Assembly: GCA_037447655.1 (NCBI GenBank)
Contig: JBBHKE010003460.1
Location: forward strand, 62,001-126,000
Direction of reading: 5' to 3'
Origin: Zygnema cylindricum
Taxonomy: Eukaryota; Streptophyta; Zygnematophyceae; Zygnematales; Zygnemataceae
DNA length: 64,000 nt
A program made the translations under genes and the position numbers. Positions 35,327-47,148 of this stretch are shown here, piece by piece; the stretch's first letter is position 1, and every line of letters begins with the position of its first letter. Below the pieces are notes generated by a model that was not told where the DNA came from, made no database searches, and saw nothing but the letters and a program-made list of their open reading frames with translations.

Positions 35327-35957
35327 TTAGTAAGTAAAGAATGAAACGAATATTGAAGATTCGTTTTTTGTTGCAGGATTGCTGGGAGATTTCTCTTTCT
35401 CCCAAAACCGAGGGGAAAAAAAAGTCGGTGCCTCTTCAGATGTCACATTTAAACAACTGTCTTCGCGACAAAAAATTGTTTCTTCCGACAAATCAAACGG
35501 GACGCTGAATAATATCCATATTTCCGGAGACAACGATTTGAATTTTTCTAGCGAGAAAGTTACAAGCAAGAAATTTTCAAGCGAGAAGCTTCCAAGCAAG
35601 AATTTTTCAACCGATAATTTTTCAAGCGAGAAAGTTTTGAGTGAGAAAATTTCGAGTGGGAAAGTGTTAAGTGAAAAGTTTGACGAGTCCGGAGACTTAA
35701 GAATGGAAAAATGTACGGAATTCGAAGAGAAAACCCATACTGTTAATAGTGACAAGGAAACGAAAAAAGCGAGTTTGTATCCTTTTAGGAGAGGGAAAAG
35801 TTGGAGAGATATGGGTCGCGATGATAATAACCCCAAATTTTCGTACCTTCCAAGTTCCAAGATGTACTTGTGTTTTTGCCCATTTTTCGTACGGCGTAAT
35901 ATTTTCTCGTTGCAAGTCTTATTTTTTGTGAAAACAACGAAAAAAACCCTTACTTGA
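35327..35957. other. Exon-like open region with 15-bp (pentapeptide) repeats, open on both strands
   Basis: Between 35544 and 35678 there are nine 15-base units. The plus frame reads FSSEK VTSKK FSSEK LPSKN and so on, after a good acceptor (ttttttgttgcag, ending 35376). The minus frame (35327-about 35860) reads a hydrophobic anchor, LLKGYKLAFFVSLSLLTVWV, then a Ser/Leu-rich repeat stem, like the start of a type II Golgi membrane protein. Neither frame has a convincing complete gene. I lean to the minus reading as a captured or truncated first exon, because a membrane anchor near the amino end is not expected by chance. Function unknown. Confidence 0.4.
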
Positions 35958-35973
35958 ACACATGGTCACATAC

Positions 35974-36306
35974 CCTAAGTGATCTTACCGTGGAATTCAC
36001 ATAACAACAAAAAGTGACTGTCTGCAACACTTTTATTTTCATGTGGTTGCCGCAGTTTTGTCACCGTAAACGTTCGCTGACCGTGTGAATTGCTAATTTT
36101 ATTATGACGGTCGACCTTTGCAAGCGCGGCAAAATTTTAAGCGGTTAGAAACAATATTTTGAAAGTCAAACATTTCCAACCGATCGACCGTCAACTGTGA
36201 ACTCAACAATGTTTTATTTGTACTTGTGTGTACTTCAAACGTACGTTTTTTGACAAAATGACGTGACTGTGCGCAACCAAAACAATCACTATCATGATCA
36301 ATTCCC
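35974..36306 (+). repeat. Single-arm copy of the foldback family
   Basis: It matches the arm of the 36925-38189 element: gtggttgccgcagttttg, tattatgacggtcgacctt, gtgactgtgcgcaaccaaaa, ending at ttccc. It is in the same orientation as the right arm and more diverged from either arm than they are from each other. Confidence 0.75.
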
Positions 36307-36924
36307 TTGATATATTGTAAATGAACTGAAGTAGCACATATCACTTATTAGCGTTAACTGTTGGTTGTGTTCTGCCAAACAGACAAGCGTGAACACATCA
36401 TAATCACGCGAAGATAAACGTTTTGTCAAATTTAGTACTCAAATATATTTTAGTATAAAAGTCTTCATCGCGGATACATTATAGGAAAATTGTACCCAAA
36501 TTGGAGTTATTAATAAATTAGAGTAAAATGTATTTTGACGAAAAGTGAAAAATCCAAATTGAAGTTAATAAACACTAATTATTTATTTTGCACTAATTAT
36601 TTTTTAAATAGCGATTCACTATGTGCCTTACAAGTAGTACGCTCAACCCCTGAGTACAAACCAACCGACAAGTACAGAGCTTCCTAAAACGTGCCACATG
36701 TAAAGAATTGCAAGCGACGTGTCAATCTCAGAAACAATTATGTTAAAAAGGTCGTTCCTTAACATTCCCCTAGACAGTTTCTATTTTTCAGTGTCGGACT
36801 CGCCTTTTCTCCTTGATCTGGTTGGTTATTCCGTTGTGTGAAAAAGTCTTTGGTTTTCAATAAACAATTCAGTACACCAAGAATCATTTTTTTTGTTAAT
36901 GTTTTTTTCGTCGCTATAAACATA

Positions 36925-38189
36925 GGGAACTGATCATAATAGTGGCTGTTATGGATGCGCACAGTCACTTACGTCATTTTGTCAAAAAACGTACGTTTGA
37001 AGTACACGCAGTTATAAATAAAGCATTGTTGAGTACAAATTTGACGGTCAATGAGTTGAACGACTTTGACTTTCGAAATATTGTTTCAACCGCTTAAAAT
37101 TATGCCGCGCTTGCGAACGTCGACCGTCATAATAAATTTAGCAATTCACACGGCCGACGAATGTTTACGGCAACAAAACTGCGGAAACCACATGGAAATA
37201 AAAAATGTTGCACACAGTCACTTTTTGTCGTTATGTGAGCTCCACGGTGAGAGCACTTAGCCGCAAAATTGAAATTTAATCGTCTAAGCGTTACATTGAA
37301 CTTGGACACAAAGTGAAACGAAACCTTTTAAACCTGAAGTACTATAAGTCTTGTACGAAACTATTGCCGCTTCGTCGTTCACATAAAATATTTCCGCGGA
37401 AAAAAAATCGCATCACGCTTAGCGAACCAACATTTCCTCGAAATCGACCAGCGTACGATTCGTACAAATGAATGCCCCTCGGCGCTTGCACCAAACCAAA
37501 CCGACACAAAAGTACAGTACCGAACGAAACAAAACATAACCGACGCGAACCGAACAAAACATTTGACGTCGCGATTTCGGCTGACGCCGATTCGCCCAAT
37601 ATCCTAACATTTTACTGTTGATGTAAGACTGTTGATTCGTAGATAGTATGGCTAAATTTTGTCGCGCGTGACGACCCGCATTTTTTTCATTTAATTTTAA
37701 ATGATATGGTTCGTTTTATTATAAAAGTTTTTGTCGTTTCTTGCGTTATAATATTTTCGTACAAAGCTTCTAGTACTTCAGTTTCAAGAGGTTTTGTTTC
37801 ACTTTGCGTCTAAGTTCAATGTAACGCTTAGACGATTGAATTTCAATTTTGCGGCTAAGTGCTCTCACCGTGGAGCTCACATAACGACAAAAATTGACTG
37901 TCTGCAACACTTTTTATTTACATGTGGTTGCCGGAGTTTTGTTGCCGTAAACGTTCGTCGGCCGTGTGAATTGCCAAATTTATTATGACGGTCGACGTTC
38001 GCAAGCGCGGCATAATTTTAAGCGGTTGAAACAATATTTTGAAAGTCAAAGTTGTCCAACCGATTGACCGTCAAATTTGTACTCAATGGTGCTTTATTTG
38101 TACCTGCGTGTACTCTAAACTACGTTTTTTGACAAATTGACGTATGTGACTGTGCGCAACCAAAACAGGCACTATCATAATCAATTCCC
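36925..38189. mobile_element. Foldback-type TIR element, 1.27 kb
   Basis: Two arms of roughly 440 bp (about 36925-37365 and 37757-38189) are inverted copies, starting ggga and ending tccc, each flanked by TA, with about 390 bp of unique sequence between. Shared blocks include ccgcgcttgcgaacgtcgac against gtcgacgttcgcaagcgcgg. No transposase frame is present. TA flanks suggest a target duplication as in mariner-type or related DNA elements, but the superfamily is not established. Confidence 0.75.
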
Positions 38190-38202
38190 TAAACATATAT
38201 CA

Positions 38203-38312
38203 GCTTCCGATTGGCGTTCTTATATTTAATATCGGACAAATGTGTACAGAGAAAAGATGTTTTAAGTGGCCCTAAAAAACCTTTTAAGCCCTAATAACGA
38301 TACACGACGGCC
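38203..38312. repeat. Partial copy of the 53787-54011 TIR element
   Basis: The bases gagaaaagatgttttaagtgg and taacgatacacg match the right half of the element at 53787-54011 (aagaaaagatgttctaagtgg, tagcgatacacgg). Its left half and one terminus are absent. Confidence 0.6.
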
Positions 38313-38334
38313 CGAAAAGTCGCAAGATTCTGTA

Positions 38335-38595
38335 CAGCAAGGGTATCGAACAAGCCCCCATACAAGTGTCTGAATCTTGCAACTTTTTGGCCCCCAGGGG
38401 TGCCGAAGACGTCCGCGACCGCTCGTTTAGGGTTTATTTTTTCTGTTTTTGTTTTTTTTTTATTAAAAAAACAACCCAAACCCCAAAACCCTATTTCTCG
38501 TACCCGATCCCAAGAGGTGCCGAATGTCGGCGCGAGGTGCCGCGAGGTGCCGAAGGTCCCACACTTGTATGGGGGCTTGTTCGATACCCTTACTG
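38335..38595. mobile_element. MITE-like element with 35-bp TIRs, 261 bp
   Basis: The left end, cagcaagggtatcgaacaag then cccccatacaagtgt (to 38369), is repeated inverted at 38561-38595 with one mismatch. Both ends are flanked by TA. The interior holds short direct repeats of gaggtgccg and poly-T/poly-A runs, and has no coding frame. Confidence 0.75.
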
Positions 38596-38599
38596 TACG

Positions 38600-41095
38600 T
38601 CATATGTGCTATTCGTGGAAACTCGGACTTTCGCAGAAACTCTGGTAAAATATTAGTTTTAGTACTTTTCCTATAGTCCTACTATAAAATATTTCCTTTC
38701 TGTGCGTCGTCTGTACAATACAATACTGCTCAAATATTTTAGTGCGATAAATGTACGAATTGTACTACTGTAGTTGAAGTGTTGAACCTCTGCACTTTCT
38801 GTCGACAACTTTCAGAGCTTGTTAATCCTAGTACAGGTTTTTAGGTCGTTTATCTGCAAACACTGATCTAGTTATGGCATACGCTCGTCCCATCTTTCAC
38901 TAAACACTCAGTGGAATTGTTCAAAAAATTCGATGGTTGTTTAAGTGACTAAATGATATTATGCTTTAACAACTGCAGGAAAATAGAGGATTAGGTACTG
39001 ACGCTCTGACACCTTTACCATAGATTAGTCTCCCTATTATAAGAGCTGTTTCAAAATTCAGATTTCCACCTGAACGTGAGATCCTGTCTTCAGTAATAAC
39101 ATTTGTTGCAATGTATAATATAAGATTCGTCAGAAATATTCTCGCAGTATTTCTTTTTCGAATAGGAGATGCAAACTTCTTTATTTCTGCTTCCAACATT
39201 CAGAATAACCATTTCATGATCATATCATGTTTAAATAACCACCGTACATGTGATTCATCATGTAAATTGATGACATGTGTAAGAAAAGAAACGTCAAATG
39301 TCTAATGTATAAGAAAAGAAAGGCTTTGTTCTCTAATATTCTCCCTTACCTCTCCTAATTCTCCGTCAAGCATCGGACCATTCAGTAATATAATATTTCA
39401 CTAATATACCATATTGATCAGCAAGAGAATTGGAATACCGGTGGGGGAGTTAATATGATCGACTGCAAGCCCTAATTTGCCTTTCACCTAATAACAGTAT
39501 CTTCTCTGAAAGTTAGGATTTTCTGTACATATTAGCTCTTGAATTTCTCGACTATCCTACTAGTTTTATGGAATATAGTTGAGCTACTTTATTGAAACAT
39601 TCCCCGATTCACAGTTTAAAAGAGTTACATGAAAAGCAATTTTGAAAGACTTTGTGCTTTATACGCTCTCGAGTATCAAACTTCTTCAGGTCTACCTGGT
39701 ATAAGATTGATCAAATATGCTCTTTTGGGTGGGTTTTGTGTTAATATGTTGTACACTTCATTGTTTGATTTTCCTAGCTTTATTTCGGAAAACGTCCACT
39801 CTGTGTAAGACATCAGAATAATAACAAACGTAGTGGTTGAAAGATATAGTTTCATTTCATCAGATAAGTGAATATATATGTGTATTTTCGCAATTTGCGT
39901 TATGTCAAATTTAACAGTAAGAATTTCTGGGCCAATATTTGGATATTTCCCAGCGCATACTTGCAGCATACGACTGTTCAGAAATTGAATGTGTCTTTAT
40001 ACAATTTTCGTGAGCCTCGACTTTTTTCGATTACTTATATCTACCGCCAATCTTATAAAATTATTCTCAAATTATAAAAATCAGGAAATGTATGAATGGC
40101 ATATTGAATTCACATTTTCATTGCAAATTTTCCCTGTTTGATCTTCAAATCAACAGTTAAAACATTTAGCAAAGACAGGGAATTCAGATTTTTAATAAAC
40201 TGTAGAGGGCTGAAGCTTTAACGACATATACACATTTTGGAAGTCAATTATGTTGTTTTCCACACAGAAACATGAAGTTGATACATCCTTTGTTCTTTTC
40301 TGCAGGATTTTGTAAAGATGCAAATACTTGATATTGATAACGAAATATTCAAGTGTCAAAAGCATTGCGGAGAGACATAAAGTTGCACGTTTTCACATTG
40401 ATTTGCAAGCCAATCCTTACAAAATCTCCTTTTCTACCCTCAGTTTCTCTTTTTCTACACTTCTAGGTGATAAATGTTGTATACATTACGTATGACAAAT
40501 ACGGTTTATGATATTGTTTCATGTTTATGCACATCTTTTAAAATTATCTCACAGTTTTCAAAACGAGACAACATTTGTACACGTGTTTGAATAATTATAA
40601 TCGCAATTGGAAACCTGTTCAATGCACATTTGTAGTATTTTTTCTGAAACACATTCGATTCTTACCTTCAGTTTTATTCAATTCTTACATTCATTATCTT
40701 TCATTTAACAAATTGTACAAATTTATCCTAGTGTTTTCATCTACACAACATGCTTTGATTACACAGCAGCATAAAATAGCAATAAACAATCATTCACATC
40801 TGCAATTTCTGCAAAAACCAGCTAAAACCATAACCAGAATATGTGGCATGTTTTGAAAGACAACAATACCAGCCACATGAAGATGGAAATTTCACCTACA
40901 GATAAAGTAGAATCACACAATTTTTTATTGAAATATCTATTGTACATATGTGCAAACAATTACACTGGAACAATTACACTGGACTAGGTCAGCCATAAAT
41001 TTATTATGCACAAATTAGCCAGACCTGCCAATGGTTGCCTGTTTCACTCATCCAATTAGGATAAACTGTCCTCAATGGTCTACTCTGCCAATGCT
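38600..41095. other. Gene-free AT-rich stretch at the palindrome axis
   Basis: I see no gene, RNA, repeat or element with support here. The estimated axis of the ELIP palindrome (40.8-41.0 kb) falls at its right end, just beyond the stop of ELIP-E. Confidence 0.5.
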
Positions 41096-43032
41096 CTAGA
41101 AATGGAAAAGAGCTCGACCAAAAATATATTCCCAGATGAGAATTCCTGCAAATCCCACCATAGCCAAACGTCCATTCCATCGTTCGGCTTTTGCAGTAAA
41201 TGGCCCATTCCTGTTAACCATCCAAGTCCCAAGTATAAGAACAAAAAGGTTATTATTGATCTCAATCAAGCTCAATATCTGCCTAACCAACCGAATCGAG
41301 ACAAGTGATACATCTGTCCACATTCAATATCGACAGAGAAACCAATTGCAGCTATTTGCGTCAGTCAAATTGCACATTACTCATGGCATATTAATATCCA
41401 AGAAAGCCACCGCTTTTAGCAGGAAAACTTCTCAAAAAGTGAAATCCGCTTACTTTCGGCTGTCTGTCGACTCTCCATTAAAGATTGGCACTAACGATGC
41501 CAAGATAAGAACGTTTGCTGACGTCACCAACCAGAACAGGCCAGGACTGCCTGGGTAGTTGACCTGGTCAACTATACGCTGACCAGTCAGCAATTCGGAG
41601 ACAACCCCCCAAGCACAGCCCAACATCGCCTGCAGTAAAACAAATTTGGGTGAGAAAAGTAGCATTCCGAAGTTACTGAGTTCGCAAATGGAGAATTGTC
41701 AAAGGAAAAAAAACAGCCTGGCTAAACACAACAATTCATTACTTTCAGTGGTTTCAGTATTAATGGCAAATGTCAACTCAACCATGTACAAAACTTTGCA
41801 AAAAGTTGATTAGCACGGGTATTTTATGAATCAGGAAAAACGACAAACGTTCATTTACATAATAACTTAGAATGATGATTTGTAGTGAACGGAACAGAAA
41901 GTGACATGCGCTTGTTGTTGATCAGGGGAAGTCTCCTAAACAATTTTTGAAACTGTTTGTTTCTTGAAAATGATTGGTTTTTTGAAATTGTTTAGATTTC
42001 TGAAACAAGTGTATCATTTAGACTTTAAAAGATGAGATTGCACTTACCAGACGGCCATTAATGGTCTCTGGTCCTGGTCCGTCAAATGCCATAATACTGC
42101 CCAAAGTAGTGTTGCCAAGCTCTGGGCGGCGATCCACTTCAGGACGAGGAATAGTTGTGCCGGCGGGAGGAGTAGTACCAACAACAGACTGCTTCTCTGA
42201 AGCATTGTTTTCTTGATTAGCCAAGATATCCTCCCGTGTGAGAGGGACCTTAGTACTGTCAATGAATTCCTTCACCTGAAGGACAGGAAGCAACAAAGAA
42301 ACAATAAGGCTTCAAATCAGAAAGGATAGGGTGCATCAAAGGAGCAATCAGGCTTCGGAACAATAAAATGATAGGAAGCGTTAAACGAGCAATAAAGCAG
42401 TAAAATAGTAAACGGATAGGTGTCAAAAGAGCAATAAAGAGTCAAAAAAGTAAAAAAATAGGTGGCCTCTAAAGGAACAACAAGGCGCCATGTTAGAGGT
42501 CATCTACCTACGAAGCTGCTGTGTGGACAGTCCAGGGTTCTTGAGTTTAAAAATAAAATTGTCTGCCTTTACTGAAGTAGATTCAGCTGTGAATGAAATT
42601 ACACAACAAAGCGTAACTATATAGGGAAATATCTTTGACCCAGCTTCAGAATGAATACTTGTAATCAAACAAGAAGAACGTAAAAACACTACAACAATGA
42701 TGGTTTCACTGCTGGTGTACTTGTTGTTGTAACAGAATATTTAAGTACATGAATTTGAACAAGAATACCAGAACCATTATCTGCAATGTGGATTATGCAT
42801 TTATCGACAGCTAAAAGAAGCATACTAAAGAACCACCACAAACTCCACAAACTCCTAACAGTTTCCATGCCAAGATTCTTACTCCTGCAAATCTATCTCC
42901 CTTGCTGGCCCGACACACAAGTCCGGGCGAGGATCGAAAGACTTTCACAGATGCTGGCTTTCGAGAAGGAAGAGGAGAAAAAAAAGTTGAAATAGGAGCC
43001 GCAGTCGACATGGACATGGTTGCTGCTGCCAT
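41096..43032 (-). CDS. ELIP: Early light-induced protein, divergent copy E
   Basis: Exons are 42883-43032 (150 nt), 42048-42275 (228), 41454-41629 (176) and 41096-41210 (115, TAG), giving 222 aa. Exons 2-4 have exactly the family sizes and phases; exon 1 is 24 nt shorter. The sequence is clearly older than the rest: transit peptide MAAATMSMSTAAPISTFF, exon 2 with VKEFIDSTKVPLTRED and GTTPPAG, helix 1 region GVVSELLTGQRIVDQVN, GLFWLVTSANVLILASLVPI, and a C-terminus YIFGRALFHF. Both chlorophyll-binding motifs (ETINGRL|AM, ERWNGRLAMVG) are kept. Its introns are unlike those of other copies, so it escaped homogenisation. It sits near the symmetry axis and is head-to-head with F. Confidence 0.93.
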
Positions 43033-44533
43033 CTTGAAGCTAAGAAGCTGTAGCTAGAGTAGCAAAGGCTTTACAGTAAATATAATAAAGGAAAGGAACT
43101 TTTGAGATTCTTAATGAACTGAAAATTGTGTAAGAGAAATTTTGATACTGAATCTTAATGGAGACCGGCTCCAGTTATAAATACTTTGTTCCATAGTTCC
43201 GCTGCAATATGATTCACAATGGCCAATCATGTACCTGGAGAGAGGAGCGACGTAAACACACTCACTTGCTGACATGTGGCGCCATTTGACAAGATCCTGC
43301 CTTTGCATGCATGGAAGTATGAAGTGCCAGGTGGAAACCATTTCAAAAAGTCGCAAATAGTCAGTCGCTAACGTTCTTGGACTCGAGCTCCCCGTTTCAA
43401 GAAGTGTAGCCATCCTGTCGTTTTCTAGTTCAGATTCGAAAAACGCCCGTGCTAGATTTTGTGAGCCCGGTTCGCAAAACGACAGTCGTACAGTACAGAG
43501 AAGTGCCAAAAGGTGGGCAATACTGAAAATTTGATTTCGAATACCACGGCCAAAAAGTGGACAAAAAGACAAAGCTCCTTTTCAGGCGCAGATCTCAACG
43601 TGGCAACCGATCTCTCTTCAACAACAATTTGCTCACACGTCAGCGTACTACTTCAATATGGCGGAAACCATCGACGTGTTCATGCAGTCATTGTACACGT
43701 GTCAGGTTCCGATATACAAAGTTTGTGAAACCTGGACAATAAATAAAAACTGCACGTGTAAGGCCCTACTGGAAGGTACGGCTAGGGTACTGGTGTACTT
43801 TTTAAAGTCGGTATAAATAAATCAAGCCTCGCGAAATTGTACCAACTAACAGCAACTTCAATTATTACATCAACCTCAGCAATCTCAGCAATCCTGTAAC
43901 CTAGCAATCCTATTCTCAATTCTTCCATAATTTTCACCAAATTGTTGCAAAAGGACCTGTGAGTAAACCTCTCTATACCAACCTTTTCTTTAATCTGATT
44001 GCTGTTTCATGGCATCTGTAATCTGCCATGAGATTTGAAGATTCTTAGAAGTAGTTGGAAATTGTCGTTTTTTTTGCTACTATCCACCTTCTTGCAACGA
44101 AATCCTAAATCAAATATTGATACAAGTCTAGAGACAAACTGCCTTTGTCTGAATAGATAAAGGATAACAGTTTGTGTTTAATTCCAGCGAGGCTGGCTGC
44201 TTATGTTCTTCCTGTTCTGAAATTAGCAACTAGACCTAAACTGCGGAACATTCTTAGAATATACCAAATTACAGGAGTACTGTTGCAGAATTGCTGTTAT
44301 CCTTTGATAATTTGTTACACAATCCAATCCTGACATCATCGACAACTGTCATGGAACCAGCACTAAAATGTCTGCAAATTTCTTATAATTGTAGCTTCTA
44401 GCTGTTCAGCAATGCAACTTTTTATAATCATTTTAAGACATTGCATGTTTTTAGGATGACAACGTATCCTTCATTTCGGACACCACATTCCAGTGACAAC
44501 TTTTTTGCACTCTGATTGCAGTTTTCCGTCAAA
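43033..44533. promoter_or_regulatory. Divergent promoter region of ELIP-E and ELIP-F, with the F leader and 5'UTR intron
   Basis: The F half has the family block (aaaagtggacaaaaagacaa, gatctcaacgtggcaacc), G-boxes CACGTG at 43696-43701 and 43753-43758, TATAAATA at 43812-43819, a CAG-rich leader, a donor at 43959 and an acceptor ending 44521. The E half (43033-43250) lacks these blocks; a tataaat near 43177 is the only core-like element. The two genes may thus be regulated differently. Confidence 0.6.
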
Positions 44534-45823
44534 ATGGCCGCTTCAGCCATGATGTCCTCTGTCAGTGCAGCAGTTCCATCCACAACCTTTTTCTCTCCCC
44601 TTCCTGCCCGATCTCACTCTCGCTCCATTGGAGCAGCAAGATTGGCTCCTTTCCACCAGAAACGCTCTTTTGTGTGCAAAGCTTCCAACGACGATCCTTT
44701 GGCCGCGGTACGCATTAATACTGCAAACTGTAATGCAAGGATTTGATGAACATTTCGCATGACGATGAAAGGACAAGATGTAAATTTGATTCGTCCGTTT
44801 CCTATAAGCAGCAATATCAATGCAATAGCCATAAATATTTCAATATAATGGCCTTAAATGTATGTTTTCTTTGCTTGTTTTTACATTTGCTACAGGTGAA
44901 GAATTTGGTGGACGGCACCAAAGTCAAGATCACAAAGGATGATGTTTTGGCCAATCAGGAGCGCAATTCCAGTGAGAAGCGGTCAGTTGTGGGAGCCGTC
45001 CCTGCTCGCGGTACAACAATTCCTCGGGCTGAGGTGGATCGCCGTCCAGAGCTCGGCAATACTTCTTTTGGCAGCATTATGGCTTTCGACGGTCCTGGCC
45101 CTGAGACCATGAACGGACGATTGGTACGTCAATTGTTTTCCAAATTAATAATGTTGTATTGCCAAATCCCAACTGCACACGAATTTAACTGGTATTTTGT
45201 TACAGATAAGTTTCACGGGTTGTCTCTAACTCAGAAATTTGTTTTTTTTGTTATTATTTGTTTGCAGGCCATGTTGGGATGTGCCTGGGGATTCATCTCC
45301 GAGCGCATGACGGGCCTCAGAATCGTTGACCAGGTCAACTCTCCCAACAGCCCGGGCCTCTTCTGGCTTTTGGCGTCCACTCAGATCCTCATCTTCGCAT
45401 CTCTGGTGCCCATCTTCAACGGAGAGTCCCCGGACAGCCGCAAGTAGGATTTTTGTCATCAGATTATGGTCTCTATTTTTGCAAAGCAGTGTAATTCAAA
45501 AAAGTGGTTGTGTTTTTTCTTCACTGTTCTGCAGCAACATCTGATCAAAGAGCTATGATTTGTCAATTAGTGGCACCTTTTATTTTCCAAGGATGAAACG
45601 TGTTGCCACAAGTTCATGTTTAAACTATGTAATACAGATTTTGCTGACATCTTGTGGAAAATGTGCACAGAGTGAGCTTACAATTCCATTCTTTTTTTGT
45701 CTGAACAGGAATGGTCCTTTTACTGCAAGGGCTGAGCGCTGGAATGGTCGTCTGGCTATGGTCGGTTTCGCCGGTATTCTTATCTCGGAGTACATTTTTG
45801 GAAAGGCCGTGTTTGGCTTTTAA
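44534..45823 (+). CDS. ELIP: Early light-induced protein, copy F
   Basis: Exons are 44534-44707, 44896-45123, 45268-45443 and 45709-45823 (TAA), of standard sizes, giving 230 aa. Variants: STTFFS, NLVDGTKVKITKDDV, SSEKRSVVGAVPARG, and FTARAERW in exon 4. LHC motifs are intact. It is the innermost gene of the right arm; its expected mirror position (about 37.2 kb) is occupied by the foldback element, so its twin was lost or never existed. A partial tandem copy of its 3' half follows. Confidence 0.95.
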
Positions 45824-46658
45824 GCTGTCATATTTTTGTACTCCAAATAATGTATCATAGGACCCATGTACGCCGGAGAGCAACTGTATATATTGGTGTG
45901 TGTTTATTGTAACGATCGACCTTTTCTGCAAAAGAATGTTACAGCTCGGGAGTTGTGTTTTTATGAAAGAAATAAGCTGTCAGTGGTAGTGTAGCACAAC
46001 AAAGATTTCTCATTTTTGTGATCATAGGAAAATAAATCAAAAAGAATTGTTCAATATTGATTTTTATAAAATTCTGTTTGAAAAAAATTTCGCAAATGAA
46101 GGGATGGTTTGCATTTTTCTGTTTCTCGTTCCTTGCAGTTGTCATCGCATAACATTTTTCCGAACATCTTGTCAAAATATTGTTTCAAAAAATGCCAGAA
46201 TTGAAGAAATGGTGTAAATTATTGGTTTTGCATTTATTGAGATTTTCGTTTCATAACGATTTATCTAATTTCATTCGATCTTACCATATATATTGAAAAA
46301 TCCTAATCCATGTATATCTGCATGGCAAAATGGTGGAGCAGAGGCATTTTATTGAAATAGCAAAATTTCTCATTATAGAACATCAATGGTTGTTTCTTAC
46401 TTTTAGGGTTGATGGTAACTCAAACAGGAAATAGTAGGCAGTATCTGGTAAGTAACACACGCAGAAAGCATTAAAAACATTAATTGGTTAACAAATTGGT
46501 TGGATAAACAGGTAGATTCGCAACATTGCAGTCGTAGCTTATCTAATTTCTGATTTTTCTATGGTTTTCAGAAGCATACAAATCATTCATTATAAATTGT
46601 TGCTCGTGTCTTGCAGGATGGGCAAATAGGAATAGGTTTGAAATGACGCTTTTCGTTT

Positions 46659-47148
46659 CTCAGAATCGTTGACCAGGTCAACTCTCCCAACAGCCCGGGC
46701 CTCTTCTGGCTTTTGGCGTCCACTCAGATCCTCATCTTCGCATCTCTGGTGCCCATCTTCAACGGAGAGTCCCCGGACAGCCGCAAGTAGGATTTCTGTC
46801 ATCCAAATATTTTCCCTTTTTTCTCTGCAGTTTCAGGAACAGAATATTTAGTATGGCATCTGGAAATAGTAAAAATACTAGAATCTGGTCAAGGAGGTTG
46901 GTTTGGAAATTAGTGGCATTATTCATTATTGAATGTAATCTGTTGTGACAAGGTCATGTTTTATCTCTACAACTCGAATCTTGCCTTCATTTTGTGTCTG
47001 TAAACTGACAATTCTTTCCTTTTGTCTTAACAGGAATGGTCCTTTCACTGCCAAGGCTGAGCGCTGGAATGGTCGTCTGGCTATGGTCGGTTTTGCCGGT
47101 ATTCTTATCTCCGAGTACATTTTTGGAAAGGCCGTGTTTGGCTTTTAA
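46659..47148 (+). pseudogene. ELIP: ELIP 3' fragment (F'), lacking exons 1, 2 and the start of exon 3
   Basis: Similarity to exon 3 starts abruptly at ctcagaatcgttgaccagg (46659) and runs to the gcaa|gtag donor at 46786. Exon 4 is complete at 47034-47148. Helices 2 and 3 are encoded without change but helix 1 and the transit peptide are missing. The sequence just before the breakpoint is ordinary ELIP downstream DNA (compare 47896-47940), so the fragment looks like the second copy of a tandem duplication spanning F exon 3 to about 46658. Confidence 0.85.

Noticed and set aside
38366-38656. 96-aa frame spanning the small TIR element
   Set aside because: It consists of TIR and low-complexity sequence, with no sign of a protein.
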